This document shows positions 1 to 9,010 of a stretch of DNA of 64,000 nucleotides, one piece after another. Below the pieces are notes generated by a model, which was given only the letters and a program-made list of their open reading frames with translations, was not told the DNA's origin and ran no database searches. The translations under genes were made by a program, and so were the position numbers. Numbering within the stretch: the stretch's first letter is position 1; each line of letters starts with the position of its first letter. The stretch is from Ahrensia sp. Lineage in GTDB: Bacteria; Pseudomonadota; Alphaproteobacteria; Rhizobiales; Rhizobiaceae. The stretch lies in assembly GCA_028817895.1 (NCBI GenBank), contig JAPPOQ010000011.1, positions 78,695-142,694 on the forward strand, in the 5' to 3' direction.

Positions 1-1888
1 CAATGTCGCCAGACAATCCAACGATGTAACGGTCATTGCCAAGACCACCCGACATGTCGTCAATGCCAGCTCCGCCATTGATGACGTTGTTGGAGGCGTT
101 GCCGATCACAACGTCCATGCCGCCGCCGCCAACATAGTTTTCCACACTGGTCAGATCACCGGAAAAGGCACCCGGCGTCGTCGTACCAAAACGATAACCA
201 CCGCTTGCCAGATCAACGAAGAAGTCCGTGGTAGGGAAACTGCTGAAATCTGCGGTATCTGTCCCCCCCTGGCCATGGAAGTCCGGGAACCCATCTCCGA
301 TGCGGAATAAGAATGTGTCGTTGCCGTTGCCGGCAAAGAAACTGTCGAATCCCGACCCGCCACCACTGAACGTGTCATTGAGCTGCGTTCCGAAGACGCG
401 CTCAACATTCACAATTGAGTTGGGTCCGAGGCCTTGCAGCGAGTAAGTGTCATTTCGTAGATCAACGACGGCGCCACTGCCGGTGGTCCGTTGCGACAAA
501 TCCAGCGTGTCGACTGTGCCGGCGCCGCCATCGATGTTATCGGAGAACTCATTGTTGAAGATGCGAATTGTGTCGTTGCCGCCACCAGCGTCGATGGTGT
601 CCAAAGAAAGACCACCAATGATCAGATCATTACCATTCTGACCGATAATGGTGTCTTCAAAGTCGGTCCCGGTGATGGTTCCACCATTTGGGCCTCCAGT
701 GATTGGTCCACTATTGTTCAAGATGGTGACGTTTCCTGAGTTGATGAACTGGTCTCCAACAATGCTTCCGTCACGCGGATCCCAGATTGACGCGAAGATA
801 TTGTCGGTTGCCGCATCCTCCCATGCAATGAGAATGCGCCCGTCGGCTGTTGCGCTCAGGCTCGGCGTGGTTCCGTTGACATTGTCGATGACGAAAGTGG
901 ATCCGTCGGTTGTTCCATTGGCGTTGAACTGGCGTGCCAACAGCTGGTCTGTGGTGTCGTCATCCCACACCACGACAAAATCACCATCGGGTAAGCCGAT
1001 CACATCAGGTTCGTTTTGGGAATTGGCACCGCTGGCGATCGCAAATGGGCCATTCACACTTGTCCCCGTCGGAGTGAGCACCCAGGCGCGTATATCGCCG
1101 CCGCCTGTGTTGAAGTCTTCCCATACGACGACAAAGTTGCCGTTTGACAGGGCGGCAACCTGAGCGTTTCGGCCTGTATCATCCAATTCCAGAACGCTGG
1201 TAATGTTGGTCCCGTTCGGCTGTTCGATCAAAATATCGATGCTGTCGTTGTCAGGTTCCGTATCAGTCCAAACGTGGACAGTGTTGCCATTGGTCAGGAA
1301 GGCGACATCGCCGTCGAACTCGTCCCGAGTACCGTCGTCCATTATCCCCCCAGCGAAAGTGACATTGCCTGTCGCATCCAGCGTTCGCTGGAACATTCCC
1401 TGGTCGCCGCCGGAATTGTTGTTGAACTGAAGAACCGAAGTGTTGTTGGCCAGATTGACCGTGATCTGTGGGTTCTCAAACGCGAAGTTTGCTGTGGTCT
1501 CGGTCAGGATCACCCGCTCTGTTGTCATGTTGCCCGCAGAGTTGTGGCGTTGGTAGATGACATCAGTGTCGGCACCATCCCGGTCGACAAACACGACCAC
1601 GAAGCCCCCGTCATTGGTTGCAGCGACATCAAAATCGCTTTCGTCATGCGCCGTGCGGTTAGTGTTGACACGGAAGCTGTCGCGAACGACATTTCCTTCG
1701 GCGTCGAAGATCTTGCCGACAATGTCGTTGCCAGCTTGAGTGGCAACCCCGTTGGTGCCGGCTTCCACCCAGGTCACCAGGAAGTTGCCGTTCGACAGGC
1801 CGGTGATTTGCGGTTGCGAAGCATTTGGATTGTTCGCAGCGCCGGTGTTGACCTGAAATTCATTGAGCCATTCTAATGGTGTGGCCAT
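1..1888 (-). CDS. RTX calcium-binding repeat protein with propeller-like N-terminal half (3' end missing)
   Basis: Reading leftward from an ATG at 1888-1886, with GGAGAAGG just upstream, an open frame of 629 codons runs off the window edge without a stop. Residues about 30-355 hold six spaced repeats built around a G-x-FVVVW-x-D core (for example NGNFVVVWEDFN and DGDFVVVWDDD), like bacterial beta-propeller or FG-GAP-type blades. From about residue 408 the protein turns into glycine/aspartate nonapeptides (NGNDLIIGG, GGGNDTI, GNGNDTFLF, GGLGNDRYIVG), the calcium-binding RTX signature. No N-terminal signal peptide is visible. RTX proteins usually leave the cell by a type I system through a C-terminal signal, which would lie outside the window. 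No type I secretion gene is nearby. The fold classes are clear; substrate or adhesive function is unknown. Confidence 0.85.
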   Translation of the reverse strand, partial: MATPLEWLNEFQVNTGAANNPNASQPQITGLSNGNFLVTWVEAGTNGVATQAGNDIVGKIFDAEGNVVRDSFRVNTNRTAHDESDFDVAATNDGGFVVVFVDRDGADTDVIYQRHNSAGNMTTERVILTETTANFAFENPQITVNLANNTSVLQFNNNSGGDQGMFQRTLDATGNVTFAGGIMDDGTRDEFDGDVAFLTNGNTVHVWTDTEPDNDSIDILIEQPNGTNITSVLELDDTGRNAQVAALSNGNFVVVWEDFNTGGGDIRAWVLTPTGTSVNGPFAIASGANSQNEPDVIGLPDGDFVVVWDDDTTDQLLARQFNANGTTDGSTFVIDNVNGTTPSLSATADGRILIAWEDAATDNIFASIWDPRDGSIVGDQFINSGNVTILNNSGPITGGPNGGTITGTDFEDTIIGQNGNDLIIGGLSLDTIDAGGGNDTIRIFNNEFSDNIDGGAGTVDTLDLSQRTTGSGAVVDLRNDTYSLQGLGPNSIVNVERVFGTQLNDTFSGGGSGFDSFFAGNGNDTFLFRIGDGFPDFHGQGGTDTADFSSFPTTDFFVDLASGGYRFGTTTPGAFSGDLTSVENYVGGGGMDVVIGNASNNVINGGAGIDDMSGGLGNDRYIVGLSGDI

Positions 1889-2317
1889 TTTCCTTCTCCT
1901 TTTTGCAAGTGAACGTCTTCGTTTTGCGTTGTCTGTGGCTGCTCGTCACGCGGAGCCATTTTGGCCTCTGATCCGACAGCCCACTCATTTTGGCGGAGGA
2001 ACCGCCCCGAAGACTCCCCCGGCGATCGTAGATTGTGCGAAAGTCTGCCGCTTACCCCCATCGATCGCGAGCAAACTATAGAAGTGGCTCGTTGCCCGCT
2101 CTGTGACTTTCTACACACATGAAGGATGCAAATATTTCTTGCCCGTGACGCCTCACGCGAGCGCCCGACGGGGGAGGTCTGTGGGTCGGAAGTCAGTTGT
2201 TCTCGGGATAGTATCCCAAGGCTTTGGTCAGCGGTGGATGCGATCCGCCGACAGCCTGAAATTGAAGCTGAAATTCAATTTTGGTCTGGAAAGCGCCCAA
2301 ATGGCGCGACGCCAGCC
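1889..2317. other. Gene-free stretch upstream of the RTX gene
   Basis: This 429-base gap lies between the RTX start and the lolA stop, both leftward. It must hold the RTX promoter. I could not identify a convincing -35/-10 pair. Open frames here lack ribosome sites and recognisable protein features. The only structured element I see is the inverted repeat at 2259-2281. Confidence 0.6.
2259..2281. repeat. AT-rich inverted repeat, 8-bp arms
   Basis: AAATTGAA and TTCAATTT form perfect 8-base arms around a 7-base loop, 37 bases beyond the lolA stop. It is AT-rich in a GC-rich context. It could be a weak terminator for lolA or a regulator site for the RTX gene; neither is established. Confidence 0.45.
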
Positions 2318-2956
2318 TCAGCGCGTGGGGTCGATGTTGCGGTTTGCGCTGCGCTGGTTCAGGCGAAAGAGCTTCTGCGACAGCTTCACATTTGTTTGCA
2401 CGTTGAAAATCATCACAGATGTGTCCTTGCCTTGATCGTCAGTGATGGTCCACTGACGCAGCTCAAAACTCTCCGGGTCGAACATCAGAGTGATTTTCGA
2501 ACTGCCGAAAATCGAACGGTCGGACAGAACGACTGTTGTCAGATCCGCCTCTCGCTTGACCGATTTTATCGCCTCGTCATTGACATTGATGCGTTCTGCC
2601 AAAAGCAGACGCAATGGCGTTTTTGACAACGGAAAAAAGTCCCAAGTATCGAGTTTCTTGTTGTGAATTCCAACCGTGCGCCCATCGGCCTTGACCTGAA
2701 TGGGCGATGGTTTGGCGTAGTCGAAACGAATGCGCCCAGGGCGCTGCAGGAAGAACTTGCCACCCGATTGTTCGCCATTGGGGCCAAACTGCACGAATTC
2801 ACCCATCATGGATGGCACACCGGCGAAATGCTGCGAGATCGCTTCGATGGTCTCCTTGTCGCTCCCGCTCACCGCGGATTGAGCCGGCGCCGCCAAGACA
2901 AGTGTGGCCAGCACCCCGGCGAGCAGAGTTTTTGTGACAGCAAATTTGACGGTCAT
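2318..2956 (-). CDS. lolA: Outer-membrane lipoprotein carrier protein, LolA family
   Basis: A 212-residue periplasmic protein. Residues 1-27 form a signal peptide ending near APAQSA. The rest matches the LolA fold: an early LSQHF-like helix (ISQHFAGVPSMMGEFVQFGPNG), then GKFFLQRPGRIRFDY, a strand pair typical of LolA/LppX, and a late hydrophobic beta sheet. LolA shuttles lipoproteins from the LolCDE exporter to the outer membrane; alphaproteobacteria generally lack a LolB partner. The gene lies 75 bases downstream of ftsK on the same strand, an arrangement common in Rhizobiales, so co-transcription is plausible. Family assignment is firm; function is inferred from the family. Confidence 0.88.
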   Translation of the reverse strand: MTVKFAVTKTLLAGVLATLVLAAPAQSAVSGSDKETIEAISQHFAGVPSMMGEFVQFGPNGEQSGGKFFLQRPGRIRFDYAKPSPIQVKADGRTVGIHNKKLDTWDFFPLSKTPLRLLLAERINVNDEAIKSVKREADLTTVVLSDRSIFGSSKITLMFDPESFELRQWTITDDQGKDTSVMIFNVQTNVKLSQKLFRLNQRSANRNIDPTR

Positions 2957-3031
2957 GGAGCGTGCATCCTTTGGCTGCTGGTCCGCATAGCGTGAAAATC
3001 AGGCCGCCATGTGGCTCGATCGGCGCGCCTC

Positions 3032-5758
3032 TCATATGGTTTCGTTTTCATCAGGAACAAGAATCTCGCGCTTTCCGGCATGATCGGCGGCGGAAATGAG
3101 GCCCTCCTCTTCCATCCGCTCAATCAGCGATGCAGCTCGGTTGTAGCCAATGGAAAGGCGACGTTGAATGTATGAGGTGGACACTTTGCGGTCTCTCAAA
3201 ACAACCGCCACGGCCTGATCATAGGGATCATCGGAATTGGCCATGTCGCCAGCGCTCGCAGCGCCGTCACCAGCACTGCCACCATTTTCATCATCCTCTT
3301 CCGTGACCGCTTCAAGATATTGAGGCACACCCTGCGCTTTGAGGTGATTCACGATATCCTCAACCTCGTGATCGTCCACGAAGGGTCCATGCACCCGGGT
3401 GATGCGCCCGCCGCCGGCCATGTAGAGCATGTCGCCCATGCCCAGAAGCTGCTCGGCACCGCTCTCGCCCAGCATGACGCGCGAATCGATCTTGGACGTT
3501 ACCTGGAACGAAATGCGCGTTGGGAAGTTGGCTTTGATTGTGCCGGTGATCACATCTGTCGATGGTCGCTGCGTCGCCATGATGACGTGTATGCCCGCTG
3601 CACGGGCCATCTGCGCCAGACGCTGGACCGTGCCTTCAATGTCTTTTCCGGCCACCATCATCAGATCGGCCATCTCATCGATGATCACGACGATATAGGG
3701 CATGGCTTCCAGATCGAGCTCTTCATGCTCGTAGATCGCTTCGCCGGTATCGCGATCAAATCCGGTTTGCACGGTGCGGGTCAGCGTCTCGCCTTTGGCT
3801 TGCGCGTCCACAACTCGAGTGTTGAAGCCGTCAATATTGCGCACGCCGAGCTTCGACATCTTCTTGTAGCGCTCCTCCATCTCGCGGACGGTCCATTTGA
3901 GCGCGACAACCGCCTTTTTGGGGTCAACAACAACCGGTGTCAGAAGATGCGGAATTCCGTCATAGATCGACAGTTCCAGCATCTTCGGGTCGATCATGAT
4001 GAGTTTGCACTTGTCGGGGCTGTGTTTGTACAGCAACGACAGGATCATGGTGTTGATAGCTACCGATTTGCCCGAGCCTGTCGTTCCGGCCACCAGAAGA
4101 TGTGGCATCTTAGCCATGTCGGCGATTACGGGTTCACCGCCAATCGTCTTGCCCAGGCACATGGGCAATTTGCCTTTGGATGCCCTGAATTCCTTCGACG
4201 ACAATTGCTCGCGCAGATAGACGGTCTCACGCTTCTTGTTTGGCAATTCGATACCGATTGCGTTTCGACCGGGAACAACAGCCACGCGCGCAGCGATGGC
4301 CGACATGGACCGCGCGATATCTTCCGCAAGACCGATGACCCGTGAGGATTTGACCCCCGGAGCAGGCTCCAGTTCGTAAAGAGTGACGACAGGACCTGGT
4401 CGTACCTTGATGATCTGACCCTTGACGCCAAAGTCCTCCAGCACGCCCTCCAATTCCCGGGCGTTTTGCTCCAGCATGTCGGGTGAGAGTGAGGCGTCTT
4501 CGATGATCGTATTGTGCTCTTTCAGAAGATCGAGCGATGGCAGGTCAAAGGCTGTGCCCGCAGTCTTTGCAGCAACCTTCTTGGCAACGCGCTTCGGCGC
4601 CGCCTCGGGCTGCGCGGCATCGGTATGCGGCACCGGTTCGTCCGGCTCTGAATGTGCGGCACGATGCAGCGCAGGTCTGCCCGTACTGGTCACATCTGCA
4701 AGACGCTGTTCTTCAAGTGCGGCGCGATCGAAAGCAATGCAGTCATCATCTTCAAAAGTCTCGTATTGCAAGGAGGCCTGCTTGTCATATCCGTCTGCCA
4801 GCGATGTGGTTAGGCCCGATTCGGGCTGGCCCTGCATGGGCACCGCAAGTTCCAACTCAACAGTGTTTGCCGGGCGTCCATTGGGGTCTATCTCCGACGT
4901 CGGAGCGGTAAAACTTGGCTCCCCGTGTTGATGACCAGCCGGTTCTTGCATCTGGACATCCAGGGATTTGCGAGGGCGATGGGCGGCCAGCGCTGATCTG
5001 GCGCTGTAGGCAAGATGAAGAACCCAGCCGATGGGCAGGGCAAGAGCTTCCGACCAATCGCGGCGTTCTTCATGGTCATCGGTTTCTTGAAAGCTTGCCT
5101 CCGTATCGGCAACCGATGCGGCTTCAACGAGGTTTTCGGCGGGACCGGGAATGCCCTTGTGCAGGTTGCATGCGCGAAGTGCCGTCCAGAGCGCGGGAAT
5201 GGCGATGAGTGTGCCCAGAACAATTGCGACCCATCCATTCGGATAGGAACCAGAGAAAGCACGCGGCACGGAAAGAACGGCATCGCCGATCACGCCACCC
5301 AATCCCACTTCGAGCGGCCAGCCTTGTGGTGCCGGAATACAGCCTGCGCAGGTTGCCGTCAGCACCAACGAAATGGCCAGAAAGGAAAGTCTTCTGCGAA
5401 GCAGTCCGAGCGACCGGTTGGTCAGCTTCAAAATGCCCCAGCACAACGGCACTAGGACCAGCAAAGGCGCGGCAAAGCCAAAGAATTGCATCGAAAGATC
5501 GGCAAAGCTTGCACCCCAAAAACCGAGCCAATTGTCCGCTTGCTGGCCATTGGCAAATGTCAGGCTGGGATCGCTGATCGTCCAGGTCGCAAGGGAGATA
5601 CCCGCCAAGATCGCCGCGACGCAAAGGCTGAGTGCGATCAGACGGTCCAATGGCTTCGCCAGAAAACGCGGAAGACGCGGTCCAGACATCACCGGCGTTG
5701 CCGTGCCTTTCGGCGCTGGCATGCTGTCGCCGGTTTCCATCGTACTCGCTGCTGTCAT
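3032..5758 (-). CDS. ftsK: DNA translocase FtsK
   Basis: A 908-residue septal DNA pump. Four or five hydrophobic segments lie at about residues 40-190, followed by a long acidic, low-complexity linker to about 400. Then comes the motor: Walker A GTTGSGKS near residue 557, Walker B-like VVIIDEMADLMMV, and a C-terminal winged-helix gamma domain (VSTSYIQRRLSIGYNRAASLIERMEEEGLI in outline) that reads KOPS sites. FtsK couples division to chromosome dimer resolution by XerCD. The ATG at 5758 precedes the first membrane segment. A perfect CtrA-type box lies about 110 bases upstream, suggesting cell-cycle control. The linker is shorter than in E. coli FtsK, as usual in this group. Confidence 0.97.
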   Translation of the reverse strand: MTAASTMETGDSMPAPKGTATPVMSGPRLPRFLAKPLDRLIALSLCVAAILAGISLATWTISDPSLTFANGQQADNWLGFWGASFADLSMQFFGFAAPLLVLVPLCWGILKLTNRSLGLLRRRLSFLAISLVLTATCAGCIPAPQGWPLEVGLGGVIGDAVLSVPRAFSGSYPNGWVAIVLGTLIAIPALWTALRACNLHKGIPGPAENLVEAASVADTEASFQETDDHEERRDWSEALALPIGWVLHLAYSARSALAAHRPRKSLDVQMQEPAGHQHGEPSFTAPTSEIDPNGRPANTVELELAVPMQGQPESGLTTSLADGYDKQASLQYETFEDDDCIAFDRAALEEQRLADVTSTGRPALHRAAHSEPDEPVPHTDAAQPEAAPKRVAKKVAAKTAGTAFDLPSLDLLKEHNTIIEDASLSPDMLEQNARELEGVLEDFGVKGQIIKVRPGPVVTLYELEPAPGVKSSRVIGLAEDIARSMSAIAARVAVVPGRNAIGIELPNKKRETVYLREQLSSKEFRASKGKLPMCLGKTIGGEPVIADMAKMPHLLVAGTTGSGKSVAINTMILSLLYKHSPDKCKLIMIDPKMLELSIYDGIPHLLTPVVVDPKKAVVALKWTVREMEERYKKMSKLGVRNIDGFNTRVVDAQAKGETLTRTVQTGFDRDTGEAIYEHEELDLEAMPYIVVIIDEMADLMMVAGKDIEGTVQRLAQMARAAGIHVIMATQRPSTDVITGTIKANFPTRISFQVTSKIDSRVMLGESGAEQLLGMGDMLYMAGGGRITRVHGPFVDDHEVEDIVNHLKAQGVPQYLEAVTEEDDENGGSAGDGAASAGDMANSDDPYDQAVAVVLRDRKVSTSYIQRRLSIGYNRAASLIERMEEEGLISAADHAGKREILVPDENETI

Positions 5759-5866
5759 GGCCTATCCGTGGCTGCCTTTCCGGCGCGGCTTGACCGCCAG
5801 GCGAGCTTTGGCTCGTGGCGGTCGGTCACACGCAAAATTTGCGAACCAATCTTAGTCGATGGATAG

Positions 5867-5882
5867 TTAAATGCCTGTTAAC
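5867..5882. promoter_or_regulatory. CtrA-type box upstream of ftsK
   Basis: TTAAATGCCTGTTAAC fits the full CtrA consensus TTAA-N7-TTAAC, and the opposite strand also reads TTAA-N7-TTAAC. It lies 109 bases before the ftsK start, in a gap that otherwise holds only the amtB terminator. CtrA is the master cell-cycle response regulator of alphaproteobacteria. Binding itself is inferred. Confidence 0.65.
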
Positions 5883-5928
5883 CAACCTTGATCGCGCTGT
5901 CGCCAACCACGCTTGGCTATGTGAGGCA

Positions 5929-5965
5929 GAAACAAAAACAGCCTGCCCGAATAACCGGGCAGGCT
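5929..5965 (-). terminator. Rho-independent terminator of glnK-amtB
   Basis: AGCCTGCCCG and CGGGCAGGCT make a perfect 10-bp stem with a 6-base loop. On the leftward strand it is followed by a U-rich run (TGTTTTTGTTT). It starts 48 bases past the amtB stop, so it ends the amtB transcript before ftsK. Confidence 0.9.
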
Positions 5966-6013
5966 GCGTCTCGGAATACTGGTCGGCTTGTCGGCAGCCG
6001 ACCAGGAGTGTGA

Positions 6014-7378
6014 TCAGCCGCGGCCGAAGGTAAACTCCGGATAGGCTTCAACGCCAACCTCGCTGCGGTCAAGGCCGAGCGCTTCCTCTTCTTCCGAAAC
6101 TCTCAGTCCTGTGACCGCCTTCAACACGAGCCATACGATTGTGCTGGCCACAATGGTGAACACGGCGTAGGCGGCAATACCGGTCAACTGAACACCGAAG
6201 CTCGCATCGCTGTTGGTCAGCGGCACGGCGATGGTGCCCCAGATGCCTGCAAACAGGTGGACCGGAATAGCACCGACAACATCGTCAATCTTGAACTTGT
6301 CGAGCAGCGGCACGGTGAACACCACGATGGCACCGCCAATTGCACCGATCAGCACGGCCGTAAACGGACCAGGCTGAAGCGGTTCAGCGGTGATGGAGAC
6401 TAGGCCCGCCAAAGCACCGTTCAGCGCCATGGTGACATCGATCTTGCCATACATGATCTGCATCAGGATCAGCGTTGCGATGACACCGCCACAAGCGGCC
6501 AGATTGGTGTTGGCAAAGATGTTGGATACCGCTGCGGCATCCGGAATCGTGCCCAGAGCCAATTGTGAGGCGCCGTTAAAGCCAAACCAGCCGAGCCACA
6601 GGATGAAGGTGCCAAGGGTGGCCAGGGGAATGTTGGAGCCGACCATGGGCATGACCTTGCCATCGGCATATTTGCCCTTGCGTGCGCCCAGGATGAGAGC
6701 GCCTGTCAATGCTGCCCAGCCGCCCACAGAGTGAACCAGAGTTGACCCGGCGAAATCCTGGAAGCCCATGCCGTCAAGCCAGCCAGCACCCCATTTCCAG
6801 GAGCCAGCGATTGGGTAGATGAAGCCTGTCAGGACAACGACGAAGATCAGGAATGGCCACAATTTGATGCGCTCTGCCACGGTTCCTGAAACGATCGAGG
6901 CTGCAGTGGCCACGAACACCATCTGGAAAAACCAGTCTGACGCCGTGGAATAGCCGGTTTCGGCAATGGCCGAAGCAGCGGCGGCCGCGGCGGCGGCATC
7001 GTCGCCAGACAGAACACCGTAGTCGTCCCATGCATAGGGGAGGAAGGAGCCGATATAGCCGCCATCAACACCTGTATACATGAGCGAGTAACCCACCGCC
7101 CAATACATGAGACCAGCGATGGAATAGAGCGAGATGTTTTTCAAACACTGCATGGACACGTTTTTGGAACGCACCAGCCCGGCTTCCAGCATGGCAAAGC
7201 CCGCCGCCATGAACATGACCAGGAAGCCGCCAATAAGGAACAGCATTGTGTTGAATACGAACGCGGTCTGTGCTGCGGCATCTGGTCCGGCATCCTGCGC
7301 AAGGGCAGGGCCAGCTACGACAGCACCAAGGGCAGCAAGGCCCGCAAGGCGCGTCAGTTTCGATTTGGAGATTGTCAT
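6014..7378 (-). CDS. amtB: Ammonium transporter AmtB
   Basis: A 454-residue inner-membrane channel for ammonium. The ATG at 7378 follows an AGAAGG ribosome site and opens a signal peptide (to about residue 27, ending GPALAQ), as is usual in Amt proteins. About eleven hydrophobic helices follow, with the Amt signatures FVFNTMLFLIGGFLVMF, the GSTLVHSVGGWAALTGA stretch carrying the pore histidine, and VPVHLFAG-like IPVHLFAGIWGT with the second pore histidine. It lies 71 bases after glnK in a two-gene operon closed by a strong terminator. GlnK plugs AmtB when nitrogen is plentiful. Expression under NtrC control is known for the family, but I found no clear sigma-54 site here. Confidence 0.96.
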   Translation of the reverse strand: MTISKSKLTRLAGLAALGAVVAGPALAQDAGPDAAAQTAFVFNTMLFLIGGFLVMFMAAGFAMLEAGLVRSKNVSMQCLKNISLYSIAGLMYWAVGYSLMYTGVDGGYIGSFLPYAWDDYGVLSGDDAAAAAAAASAIAETGYSTASDWFFQMVFVATAASIVSGTVAERIKLWPFLIFVVVLTGFIYPIAGSWKWGAGWLDGMGFQDFAGSTLVHSVGGWAALTGALILGARKGKYADGKVMPMVGSNIPLATLGTFILWLGWFGFNGASQLALGTIPDAAAVSNIFANTNLAACGGVIATLILMQIMYGKIDVTMALNGALAGLVSITAEPLQPGPFTAVLIGAIGGAIVVFTVPLLDKFKIDDVVGAIPVHLFAGIWGTIAVPLTNSDASFGVQLTGIAAYAVFTIVASTIVWLVLKAVTGLRVSEEEEALGLDRSEVGVEAYPEFTFGRG

Positions 7379-7449
7379 TATGTTGCCTTCTGAACTCTTG
7401 TGGCTTGGATGATCGACCAGTTCGGAGGAACGCCTCCGATCCCTATCGG

Positions 7450-7788
7450 TCACAGCGCCTCGGCTCCTGCTTCGCCGGTACGAATACGCACGGCCTGTTC
7501 GAGATCGAGGACGAAGACCTTGCCGTCTCCGATCTGACCGGTATTGGCCGCATTTTTCAGTGTCTCGACGACCTGCTCGGCTTGTTCGGCGCCTACGGCG
7601 ATTTCCAGCTTGAGCTTGGGAACGAAATGGACGGCATACTCTGCGCCCCTGTAGATTTCGCTTTGACCCTTCTGTCGCCCGTAGCCCTTGACTTCGGTGA
7701 CAGTCAGCCCCTGAACTCCGATGCCGGAGAGAGCGTCGCGCACCTCGTCAAGCTTGAACGGCTTGATGATTGCCATGACAAACTTCAT
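7450..7788 (-). CDS. glnK: Nitrogen regulatory protein P-II
   Basis: A 112-residue trimeric signal protein, the usual P-II length. The ATG at 7788 with AGGGAATAGAC before it gives the canonical start MKFVMAIIKPFKLDEV; longer upstream frames lack family similarity. The T-loop holds Tyr51 in RGAEYAVHFVPK, the uridylylation site of GlnD. The C-terminal part has GQIGDGKVFVLDL, the nucleotide-binding and 2-oxoglutarate-responsive segment. Linkage to amtB marks it as the GlnK type rather than GlnB. It senses ATP/ADP and 2-oxoglutarate and gates AmtB at the membrane. Confidence 0.96.
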   Translation of the reverse strand: MKFVMAIIKPFKLDEVRDALSGIGVQGLTVTEVKGYGRQKGQSEIYRGAEYAVHFVPKLKLEIAVGAEQAEQVVETLKNAANTGQIGDGKVFVLDLEQAVRIRTGEAGAEAL

Positions 7789-7991
7789 GTCTATTCCCTG
7801 TTTTGTGGAAGACCTCAGCCCATTGCTCAGCCTTTCATTGCCCCAACCGCAGAAACAGGCCGAAGCATCATCGACCATTCAAATGCCATGCCAACCGATT
7901 GTTGACCGACCAACCTTTTGTAATTTCAAGGAAAATATTTCAGTCGCGCTGGTGGAGAGCTACTGCTTGCTACATTATGCTCAAAAAACAG

Positions 7992-8951
7992 TCATTTTTT
8001 CCGCAATGGTGAAGTCTTGGGCAGTCCGCCATGCGGGCGTGCTGGATCGCGATGGCGAATGAGGCCCTCCTGGGCGCAGGACGCAACAAGGGTACCGTCG
8101 GCAGCGTAAAGCGTGCCGCGCGTCAGCCCGCGGCCACCGTTTGAGTTGGGCGTGTCCTGCGCAAACAGAATCCACTCATTCATGTCGATGGGCCGGTGAA
8201 ACCACATGGAGTGGTCGAGACTGGCCACCATCAGATCGGCATCGAATGTCTTCTTTCCATGCGGGTAGAGCGCCGTATCGAGCAGGGTCATGTCTGAGGC
8301 ATAGGCGAGGACCGACGCTTGGAGAGCGCTGTTATTGGGAATGAGGCCCGTTGCGCGCAGCCACACATTCTGCTGCGGCGGTTGCGGCGCGTCGGTCAAA
8401 TAGTGCTCCAGCGATGTTGGAACCATCTGAATGGGCCTCGGCCGGGCCCAGTAGCGTTTTACATTGTCCGGCGCCGACTGGATAAGGTCCTGCCGTCGCG
8501 CCACATTGTCCAGCAGCGTGTCTGGATCGGGTTGTTCCGGCATGGTGAATTGAAAATCCAGCCCATCTTCCGCCACGTGAAAGGAGATGGACGCAGAAAA
8601 TATGGCCTTGCCATGCTGGATACCGACCACCCTTCGCGTGGTGAAAGAGCCGCCATCGCGAATCCGGTCGACTTCATAGATGATTGGAACTGCGGGATCA
8701 CCTGGTCGCAGGAAATAACCGTGTAGCGAATGGACGGGCCTCTCTTGCGGCACGGTGCGTTGAGCGGCAACGAGCGATTGCCCGATCACCTGGCCGCCAA
8801 ACACCCGCTGCCAGCCGGTTTTGGGGCTGCGACCTCGAAACAGATTGTGTTCCAGAGGCTCCAGGTCGAGGATAGACAGCAGTTCTTCAACCGGAGTCGG
8901 TTCGATGACAGCATCCCTATCCTGTTTCTTTGCATTGTCGGGGCTGGTCAT
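7992..8951 (-). CDS. tesB: Acyl-CoA thioesterase II
   Basis: A 319-residue double hot-dog enzyme that hydrolyses acyl-CoA to free acid and CoA in the cytosol. The N-terminal half shows RVFGGQVIGQSLVAA and PVHSLHGYFLRPGDP, and the C-terminal half shows ASLDHSMWFHRP and the Asp/Thr/Gln active-site neighbourhood of TesB. The length is about 30 residues over E. coli TesB because of a charged N-terminal extension. The gene sits between glnK (upstream on the same strand, 203-base gap) and a divergent ubiquinone hydroxylase, a layout seen in many Rhizobiales. Physiological substrate is not deducible. Confidence 0.92.
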   Translation of the reverse strand: MTSPDNAKKQDRDAVIEPTPVEELLSILDLEPLEHNLFRGRSPKTGWQRVFGGQVIGQSLVAAQRTVPQERPVHSLHGYFLRPGDPAVPIIYEVDRIRDGGSFTTRRVVGIQHGKAIFSASISFHVAEDGLDFQFTMPEQPDPDTLLDNVARRQDLIQSAPDNVKRYWARPRPIQMVPTSLEHYLTDAPQPPQQNVWLRATGLIPNNSALQASVLAYASDMTLLDTALYPHGKKTFDADLMVASLDHSMWFHRPIDMNEWILFAQDTPNSNGGRGLTRGTLYAADGTLVASCAQEGLIRHRDPARPHGGLPKTSPLRKK

Positions 8952-9010
8952 GCGGTGCCTCAGGCTCCATATCGCTAAGCAGACACTTTAACCTGCGGTT
9001 GGAAAAAGTC

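Noticed and set aside
7789-7991. Possible sigma-54 promoter ahead of glnK
   Set aside because: A TGGCATGG stretch on the leftward strand looked promising, but no GC follows the GG at the required ten-base spacing.
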